Positions 58,491 through 64,000 of a stretch of 64,000 nt of DNA are shown here, piece after piece. Location: NCBI RefSeq assembly GCF_024834045.1, contig NZ_JANUXW010000001.1, positions 372,001 through 436,000 on the forward strand, given 5' to 3'. This DNA is from Neisseria montereyensis (lineage in GTDB: Bacteria > Pseudomonadota > Gammaproteobacteria > Burkholderiales > Neisseriaceae). Position numbers and translations under genes: made by a program. The notes beneath the pieces were generated by a model. That model was not told the DNA's origin and searched no databases. It saw nothing but the letters and a program-made list of their open reading frames with translations. Within the stretch, counting starts at the first letter, position 1; every line of letters begins with the position of its first letter.

Positions 58491-59861
58491 TTAACGTATC
58501 CATGATAAAGGGTTCATCGGTTGGCGGCGGTAGCGTATTTCTAAGTAAAGCCCTTTTTCCCCTGAGGGCAGGCTGCCGCTGGAGCCGATGGTCTGCCCTG
58601 AGCCGATATGGCTGCCGCTGCCGACGGAAAGGCTGTTTAAGCCGGAATAAACGCTAACATAATCATCACCGTGGTCGACAACAACGGTATTTCCATAGCC
58701 TTCGAGAAAACCGGCATAGGCTACGGTTCCGGCCGCTATGCTGCGAACCGCTGCGCCCGATGTGGCGAAAAAGACGCCTTTCCATGTGCCGCCGCCGGGG
58801 CGGGATTGGCCGAACCGCCCGGTAATGCTGCCGCCGACCGGACGGCGCAAACGTCCCTGCATGCGGCTGAAGCCGCCTTGATTAGTGTCGGCGGTTGCGG
58901 TGGGTTGTAAAGCACGGTCTTCCGCCGTGAGTGTGGAACGGGGTGTGCTAGGTGTCGGATTGCTTTTCGGCGTATTTTTCTTGGCGGTATTGGAACGGTT
59001 TTTAGGGGCGGTTTGATTTTGTACACGAGTATTTTTTTGTGCAGGTTTTGAGGCGGATGATTGGCGCGCTTTTTCGGCTGCGGCCAAGCGCGCTTCAGCG
59101 GCTTTTTTCCGCGATGCGGCTTCCTGCCTGCGTTGTTCGGCACGGCGTTTGGCAACATCGGCCAAGAGTTTGTTTAAGCGCTGTTCGTCGGCACGAAGAT
59201 TGCTGATGCGTTTGGTTTGACTGTTGATTTGGGCGGAAAGCCTGTTACTTTCTTTTTGGGCGGCAGAACGGCTGCGGCCGAGTTTGGCCAGTGCGGCTTG
59301 TTTTTGGGCTTTGATTTTTTTGAGGCGTGCCAGCTCGGCATCAATGGCTTTTTCTTGTTGTTGCAGCTCGTTTTGTTGTCGGATTAAGTTGTTGATAACT
59401 TGTTCGTTGGCCGTATTGATATAGCGGCTGTATTGCAGATAACGGGCTTTTTGGCCGGGTTCGGCATTTTTGAGGAAGAGGGCGACGGCATTGGGCTGTT
59501 GGTTGCGGTATTGCCCGGCCAAAAGGCGGGCAACTTGTGCTTTGGTTCCGGTTACTTCGGTTTTGAGATGGTTTAATTCGTTTTGCAGTTTTTGCAGTTT
59601 TTGCCAAGTATTGCGCTGGCGGCGGTTGATGTCGGCCAGTTCTTTTTGTGCTTTGGCCAGCGCGGCACGGGTGCGTTCAAGGGTGGCGCGTGCGTTTTTC
59701 TGAGCGGCTTGTTTTTGTTTTAATTCGGTTTGGGCGGCACTAATGGCTTGTCTGATTTCGCGCAAATCGCCGGCAGCTTCAGCCGTGTTGTTTTGTGTGG
59801 CTGCCCAAGATGAGGCAGATAGGCAGAGTAGGCAGGCAAGCAGCAGCGGTTTGAACGGCAT
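58491..59861 (-). CDS. EnvC-like murein hydrolase activator (M23 domain)
   Basis: A 456-residue periplasmic protein: signal peptide ending SSWA, long coiled coils (about 28-125 and 150-260), a Pro/Asn/Lys linker and a C-terminal LytM/M23 domain (about 340-456). The metal-site residues of active M23 peptidases are replaced (TWKGVFF for HxGxD, YLEIR for HxH), as in E. coli EnvC, so it should activate amidases at the division site rather than cut wall itself. Its 3' neighbour is ctpA, a common pairing. Confidence 0.9.
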   Translation of the reverse strand: MPFKPLLLACLLCLSASSWAATQNNTAEAAGDLREIRQAISAAQTELKQKQAAQKNARATLERTRAALAKAQKELADINRRQRNTWQKLQKLQNELNHLKTEVTGTKAQVARLLAGQYRNQQPNAVALFLKNAEPGQKARYLQYSRYINTANEQVINNLIRQQNELQQQEKAIDAELARLKKIKAQKQAALAKLGRSRSAAQKESNRLSAQINSQTKRISNLRADEQRLNKLLADVAKRRAEQRRQEAASRKKAAEARLAAAEKARQSSASKPAQKNTRVQNQTAPKNRSNTAKKNTPKSNPTPSTPRSTLTAEDRALQPTATADTNQGGFSRMQGRLRRPVGGSITGRFGQSRPGGGTWKGVFFATSGAAVRSIAAGTVAYAGFLEGYGNTVVVDHGDDYVSVYSGLNSLSVGSGSHIGSGQTIGSSGSLPSGEKGLYLEIRYRRQPMNPLSWIR

Positions 59862-59969
59862 GGTGGGTTGGGCGATGGTTTATGAAAGCCGCAATTATAG
59901 CAAATAACTTTAACTATTCCAGCACCTTAGCAAATATGGTTCCTATTGCTGCCGAAAGGGGATGAAGAT

Positions 59970-59999
59970 AGGCCGTCTGAAATCGGTTTCAGACGGCCT
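59970..59999 (-). terminator. nnrE DUS-pair terminator
   Basis: AGGCCGTCTGAAA / TTTCAGACGGCCT with a short loop, downstream of nnrE on its strand. Confidence 0.75.
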
Positions 60000-60103
60000 G
60001 ATTGATGGTAACAGGAAAGATAACAAATACGGCTTGGTGATTAAAAACAATGGCATAAACCGGATTGTGTTATTTTTATTCGGATATAAACCTGTTTTAG
60101 CTT

Positions 60104-60727
60104 CTATAAAATATCAATGCATACGATTTTACCACATAGGGCTTTACCTGCCTCGCTTTGATGGGCGGGTTTATAAGCGGCGAAGGTGTAGGTAATGTCG
60201 GCATGGAATGTGTCTTTATCTGCTTCACCGGTGTCGCCGTTTAAACCGGTGGGGATATCCAAGGCTATTTTCAGGCCGTCTGAATGATTGAGTAAACGGC
60301 AGGCGGATGCTACTTGGTCGGGTAGGGCGCCGGAAAAACCGGTGCCGAAAATGCCTTCTATAATGATGTCGTAATCCGTATTGTCGAGTGTTTCAGCCAA
60401 TCTATCGGGGCTGAGAAAACGGATATCCGGTAGGCCTGCTAGGCGGTTGCGGTTTAATTGGGCCAGCTCGGAAAGCTTTTCACTCAATATAAAGACAATA
60501 TCCACTTGCCAATGATTTTTTTGCAAAACCCGTGCCATAACCAAGCCGTCGCCGCCGTTATTGCCTTTGCCGCAAACAATCAATACCCGCCCGGCCTGCG
60601 GGCGGCGGGTAAGTAGTTCGGCGGCTGCACGTTGACCTGCATTTTCCATGAGTTGTTCCAAGCTGGTGCCTGCTTCAACGGCGGCTTTTTCGTAACGGCG
60701 CATTTCGTCGGCGGTATAGACTTTCAC
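60104..60727 (-). CDS. nnrE: NAD(P)H-hydrate epimerase
   Basis: A 207-residue YjeF N-terminal-domain enzyme that epimerises damaged NAD(P)H hydrate. MKVYTADEMRRYEKAAVEAG opens the family, VCGKGNNGGDGLVMAR (about 51-66) binds the cofactor, and GIFGTGFSGALP and ALDIPTGLNGDTGE carry substrate and potassium-site residues. The dehydratase (NnrD) domain is not fused here. A DUS lies in the gene near 60276. Good ribosome site AAAAAGGAGAATACC. Confidence 0.92.
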   Translation of the reverse strand: MKVYTADEMRRYEKAAVEAGTSLEQLMENAGQRAAAELLTRRPQAGRVLIVCGKGNNGGDGLVMARVLQKNHWQVDIVFILSEKLSELAQLNRNRLAGLPDIRFLSPDRLAETLDNTDYDIIIEGIFGTGFSGALPDQVASACRLLNHSDGLKIALDIPTGLNGDTGEADKDTFHADITYTFAAYKPAHQSEAGKALCGKIVCIDIL

Positions 60728-60760
60728 GGTATTCTCCTTTTTATAGGCTACAATGGATTA

Positions 60761-60790
60761 GAGGCCGTCTGAACGCTTTCAGACGGCCTC
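60761..60790. terminator. DUS-pair hairpin between tRNA-Leu and nnrE
   Basis: GAGGCCGTCTGAA...TTCAGACGGCCTC perfect stem; possibly insulates nnrE from tRNA transcription. Confidence 0.7.
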
Positions 60791-60844
60791 TTGATTGTAA
60801 TAGATTTTATAGTCGTTAATGAATAAATAAGGTAATTTCAGGCA

Positions 60845-60870
60845 ATAAAAAATCCGGTATCAAACCGGAA
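60845..60870 (-). terminator. tRNA-Leu terminator
   Basis: On the minus strand TCCGGT-TTGAT-ACCGGA followed by TTTTTT, nine bases past the second tRNA. Confidence 0.88.
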
Positions 60871-60878
60871 ATATCTGC

Positions 60879-60965
60879 TGGTGCCCAGGAGAAGACTCGA
60901 ACTTCCACACCCGTGAGGATACCAGCACCTGAAGCTGGCGCGTCTACCAATTCCGCCACCTGGGC
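60879..60965 (-). tRNA. tRNA-Leu(CAG), copy 2
   Basis: 87 nt with encoded CCA. Acceptor GCCCAGG/CCTGGGC, anticodon arm CCAGC-TTCAGGT-GCTGG with anticodon CAG, class II variable arm, T arm with GTTCGAG. Identical to the copy at 61030-61116. Confidence 0.96.
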
Positions 60966-61029
60966 AATGCCATTTGAAATATGTTGAAAGAATAATAAAA
61001 ACAGGTAAAATCAATGGGATTTGATTAAA

Positions 61030-61116
61030 TGGTGCCCAGGAGAAGACTCGAACTTCCACACCCGTGAGGATACCAGCACCTGAAGCTGGCGCGTCTACCA
61101 ATTCCGCCACCTGGGC
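61030..61116 (-). tRNA. tRNA-Leu(CAG), copy 1
   Basis: Promoter-proximal copy of the tandem pair, same 87-nt sequence, 64 bases from copy 2. A single promoter and single terminator indicate co-transcription. Confidence 0.96.
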
Positions 61117-61169
61117 TTTGCTTTAATCAATGCTTTACGCTAAAGTATCAACTTCATAAAGAGACGTGA

Positions 61170-61197
61170 ATTATATATTTAAATGAAAGATTGTCAA
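61170..61197 (-). promoter_or_regulatory. Consensus promoter of the tRNA-Leu pair
   Basis: Minus strand TTGACA, 16-base spacer, TATAAT: both hexamers are perfect consensus. The -35 box ends only eight bases before the rnr ATG on the other strand. Confidence 0.85.
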
Positions 61198-61205
61198 TCA
61201 TAGAG

Positions 61206-63557
61206 ATGAACAAAAATACTAAGTTTCTCAATTTAAGAGAGAAAGATCCTTTTCTGGAAAGAGAGCGTCAGCGCTACGAAAATCCGTTGCCCAGTAGAGA
61301 GTGGGTGATTGATATTTTAGAACAAGAAGGTGTGCCTTTAAAAATGGGCGCATTGGCGCAAAAGCTTTCGATTTCTAATGACGAATATGAATTTTTTGAA
61401 CGCCGTATCAAGGCAATGGCCAGAGACGGCCAAGTTTTAATTAACCGCCGTGGTGCGGTATGTGTGGCAGATAAATTGGCATTGGTAAAATGCCGTATCG
61501 AAGCCCATAGAGATGGTTTTGGTTTCGCCGTCCCCCTCACTCCTATCGGTGAGGGTGATTTTGTTTTATATGAACGGCAGATGCGTGGGTTGATGCATGG
61601 CGATATTGTGACCGTACGCCCCGGCGGGGTTGACCGCAGAGGGCGGCGTGAGGGGCAGGTGCTGGATATTGTCGAGCGCGCGCAAAAGCAGGTGGTCGGC
61701 AGATACTATATCGAGCGCGGTGTGGCGATATTGGATCCTGAAGACCAGCGTTTAACGCAAAGCATCATATTGGAACCTGCCAGTTTAACCGAAATGAATC
61801 CGCAATCCGGTCAGGTTGTGGTGGCCGAAATTGTCAGCTATCCCGATGCACACCGTCCGGCCGTGGCCAAACTGATTGAAGTATTGGGCGACTATGCCGA
61901 CAGCGGTATGGAAATCGAAATTGCGGTACGCAAACACCAATTGCCGTATATTTTCAGCGAGGCCTGTATGCAGGCGGCTGAGAATATTCCCGACCATGTT
62001 CAGGCTAAAGATTGGGATGAAGACCGGGTTGATTTGCGTGATTTGCCATTGGTAACGATAGACGGTGAAACCGCCCGCGACTTCGATGATGCGGTGTATG
62101 CCGAAAAAATCGGTCGCAACTATCGTTTGGTGGTGGCGATTGCCGATGTGAGCCATTATGTTCGGCCGGATGATGCCATTGATAAAGACGCGCAAGAGCG
62201 GGCAACCAGTGTTTATTTCCCGCGCAGAGTGATTCCGATGCTGCCGGAACGTTTATCCAACGGCATTTGTTCGTTGAATCCCGATGTCGAACGCTTATGT
62301 ATGGTGTGCGATATGGTGGTAACTTATGCGGGCAATATTAAAGAATATAAATTCTATCCGGCCGTTATGCGCTCTAAAGCGCGGTTAACCTATACGCAAG
62401 TGTGGGAATGGCTGGAAAAAGGCGGCGATTATCCGCACAAACAGCAAATCGAAACCTTATATAAACTGTTTAAAATTTTGCAGAAAAAACGCCATCAGCG
62501 TGGTGCGGTCGAATTTGAAAGCCTTGAAACTCAGATGATATTTGATGATAACGGCAAAATCGAACGCATTGTGCCGGTTGTCCGCAATGATGCGCATAAG
62601 TTGATTGAAGAGTGTATGTTGGCCGCGAATGTGTGTGCCGCTGAATTTTTATTGAAAAACAAACATACGGCTTTATTCCGCAATCACTTGGGGCCGACAC
62701 CTGAAAAGCTGGCTACCTTGCGCGAACAGCTCGGTTTGTTGGGTTTGCACTTGGGCGGAGGTGATAATCCCTCGCCTAAAGACTATGCCAAGCTGGCCGA
62801 GCAATTCAGCAGCCGCCCTGATTCCGAGTTGTTGCAGGTAATGATGTTGCGCTCGATGCAGCAGGCGGTTTACGAACCGGATAATAAAGGCCACTTCGGT
62901 TTGGCTTATGAGGCTTACACACACTTTACCTCACCCATTCGGCGTTACCCCGATTTAACGGTACACCGCGCGATTAAGGCGGTTTTAAAGCATAAAAAAT
63001 ATACGCCGAAATCTTGGCAGGCTTTGGGCGTGCATACCTCTTTCTGCGAGCGCCGTGCCGATGATGCCAGCCGCGATGTAGAAAATTGGCTGAAAACCTA
63101 TTATATGCGCGATAAGGTTGGCGAAGTCTTCGGCGGGCGTATTTCGGGTATGGCCAATTTCGGTATTTTCGTAACCCTTGACGATATTCATATCGAGGGC
63201 ATGGTGCATATCAGCGACTTGGGGGAAGATTATTTCAATTTCCGCCCCGAAATCATGGCCATAGAAGGTGAGCGCAGCGGCGTACGCTTTGGTATGGGCG
63301 ATCGGGTTGTTGTGAAAGTCGCCCGTGCCGATTTGGATACCAGTAAGATTGATTTAACATTAATCAGCGGTGGTGAAAAATCCAATAAGCGCGGTAAAAA
63401 ACCGAGTGATAAGGCCGCTAAATCTGCCAAAGGTAATCATAGCCATAATCATGCGGCGGCTAAAGACAAAACCAAAGGCAAAGGTAAAAGCAGTGAAGTC
63501 AAACACGGCGGCAAATCTGCGGCCAAAGCTAAACATAGAGGCAAGAAAAAACATTGA
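61206..63557 (+). CDS. rnr: Ribonuclease R
   Basis: A 783-residue processive 3'-5' exoribonuclease for structured RNA. N-terminal HTH-like and cold-shock domains (to about 220), RNB catalytic domain with TIDGETARDFDDAVYAE (metal Asp residues), then an S1 domain (GEVFGGRISGMANFGIFV) and a Lys/Gly-rich basic tail from about 720. The frame opens at a TTG at 61191, but the ATG at 61206 is a better start. The mRNA leader must overlap the divergent tRNA promoter. Confidence 0.96.
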   Translation: MNKNTKFLNLREKDPFLERERQRYENPLPSREWVIDILEQEGVPLKMGALAQKLSISNDEYEFFERRIKAMARDGQVLINRRGAVCVADKLALVKCRIEAHRDGFGFAVPLTPIGEGDFVLYERQMRGLMHGDIVTVRPGGVDRRGRREGQVLDIVERAQKQVVGRYYIERGVAILDPEDQRLTQSIILEPASLTEMNPQSGQVVVAEIVSYPDAHRPAVAKLIEVLGDYADSGMEIEIAVRKHQLPYIFSEACMQAAENIPDHVQAKDWDEDRVDLRDLPLVTIDGETARDFDDAVYAEKIGRNYRLVVAIADVSHYVRPDDAIDKDAQERATSVYFPRRVIPMLPERLSNGICSLNPDVERLCMVCDMVVTYAGNIKEYKFYPAVMRSKARLTYTQVWEWLEKGGDYPHKQQIETLYKLFKILQKKRHQRGAVEFESLETQMIFDDNGKIERIVPVVRNDAHKLIEECMLAANVCAAEFLLKNKHTALFRNHLGPTPEKLATLREQLGLLGLHLGGGDNPSPKDYAKLAEQFSSRPDSELLQVMMLRSMQQAVYEPDNKGHFGLAYEAYTHFTSPIRRYPDLTVHRAIKAVLKHKKYTPKSWQALGVHTSFCERRADDASRDVENWLKTYYMRDKVGEVFGGRISGMANFGIFVTLDDIHIEGMVHISDLGEDYFNFRPEIMAIEGERSGVRFGMGDRVVVKVARADLDTSKIDLTLISGGEKSNKRGKKPSDKAAKSAKGNHSHNHAAAKDKTKGKGKSSEVKHGGKSAAKAKHRGKKKH

Positions 63558-63586
63558 TGTTTGATTGCCGGTTGGAATAAACCGAT

Positions 63587-63622
63587 AAAAACCGAGCCAT
63601 TTTTAATGGTTCGGTTTTTTTT
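63587..63622 (+). terminator. rnr terminator
   Basis: AAAACCGAGCCATT / AATGGTTCGGTTTT stem with one G-U pair and a nine-T run, 30 bases after the rnr stop. Confidence 0.88.
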
Positions 63623-63669
63623 TGATAACAAGATGATTAGGCTATAAGCAAGAAAATATGGTTATGAAT

Positions 63670-64000
63670 TTAAGTCGATACCGAGCGTTTGTTATGGAAA
63701 AATTTTTGCAATATATCTTGGCTTTTGTCTGCCAGAATACCGCCCTTTATAGCTGTATGGCTGTTCAGACGGCGGTCGGCAAATAGATTGATAATGCTGC
63801 CGGCAGCACCGGTTTTCGGCTCTTTGGCACCATAAATCACACGGCGGACGCGTGCTTGAATCAATGCACTTGCGCACATGGTGCAGGGTTCGAGGGTCAC
63901 ATACACATCGCAACCGTCGAGACGGTAGTTTTGTAGTTTATGGCCGGCTTGGGCTAGGGCTGAAATTTCGGCATGGCGGCTGATATCGCAGCCGCTCACG
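63670..64000 (-). CDS. tadA: tRNA adenosine(34) deaminase, 5' truncated by window edge
   Basis: C-terminal 109 or so residues of the enzyme that makes inosine at the wobble position of tRNA-Arg(ACG). The zinc motif HAEIS (His-Ala-Glu) and PCTMC are both inside the visible part, and the end IKGGILADKSQDILQKFF matches the family. The N-terminus lies beyond base 64000; the GTG at 63999 is internal. Confidence 0.93.
   Translation of the reverse strand, partial: VSGCDISRHAEISALAQAGHKLQNYRLDGCDVYVTLEPCTMCASALIQARVRRVIYGAKEPKTGAAGSIINLFADRRLNSHTAIKGGILADKSQDILQKFFHNKRSVST

Overview
The window is chromosomal DNA from a member of the Neisseriaceae, most likely a rod-shaped Neisseria. The DNA uptake sequence AGGCCGTCTGAA (the AG-DUS dialect) occurs dozens of times from about 7.87 kb onward. 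It often forms inverted pairs that act as terminators. Housekeeping gene content (gatCAB, panBC, glyA, xseA, waaF, ctpA, rnr) and the Entner-Doudoroff cluster also look neisserial. A complete mreB-mreC-mreD-mrdA-rodA operon argues against the coccoid pathogenic species, which are known to have lost it.

Region by region: (1) 1-7.87 kb is an AT-rich accessory island with no DUS. It holds two paralogous membrane-anchored DKNYY-family proteins at its ends. Between them lie a PoNi-type (DUF1910/DUF1911) immunity protein, a DUF3592 membrane protein and several unrecognised small proteins. It looks like an array of immunity genes without toxins. Four intergenic gaps share a motif resembling a decayed Pasteurellaceae (Apl-type) uptake signal. 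(2) 7.9-13.6 kb: an isochorismatase-like hydrolase, then a bipartite transferrin/lactoferrin receptor pair behind a Fur-like site. (3) 13.9-15.5 kb: icd and tRNA-Ser(GCU). (4) 15.6-27.4 kb: a DMT transporter, eda, edd, zwf, pgl, glk, hexR, pgi and gluP. Together these cover glucose uptake, phosphorylation and the Entner-Doudoroff route. A near-perfect HexR operator lies between edd and zwf, with HexR-like sites before gluP. (5) 27.5-30.5 kb: panC, panB, tRNA-Thr and a flavin/2Fe-2S reductase. (6) 30.8-37.1 kb: the gatCAB operon, split by a two-gene AT-rich insert encoding a DpnI-type methyl-directed endonuclease and a NERD-SF1 helicase, a likely defence module. (7) 37.3-42.9 kb: the mre/rod operon. 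(8) 43-46.7 kb: marC-like gene, a Fur-associated TonB-dependent haem/haemoglobin-type receptor ending in a foreign-dialect DUS hairpin, and a small membrane protein. (9) 47-53.2 kb: glyA, psd, rluF-like, xseA, a small hypothetical and waaF. (10) 53.2-56.8 kb: gloA, a secreted thermonuclease and an FGE-domain lipoprotein, interspersed with REPIN-like inverted repeats and a 0.3-kb tandem duplication. (11) 56.8-64 kb: ctpA, an EnvC-like factor, nnrE, two tandem tRNA-Leu(CAG), rnr, and tadA cut by the window end.

Functional themes are central sugar metabolism under HexR, iron piracy under Fur, cell-wall and shape synthesis, envelope biogenesis, and two accessory regions (the immunity array and the defence insert) that stand out by base composition and lack of DUS.
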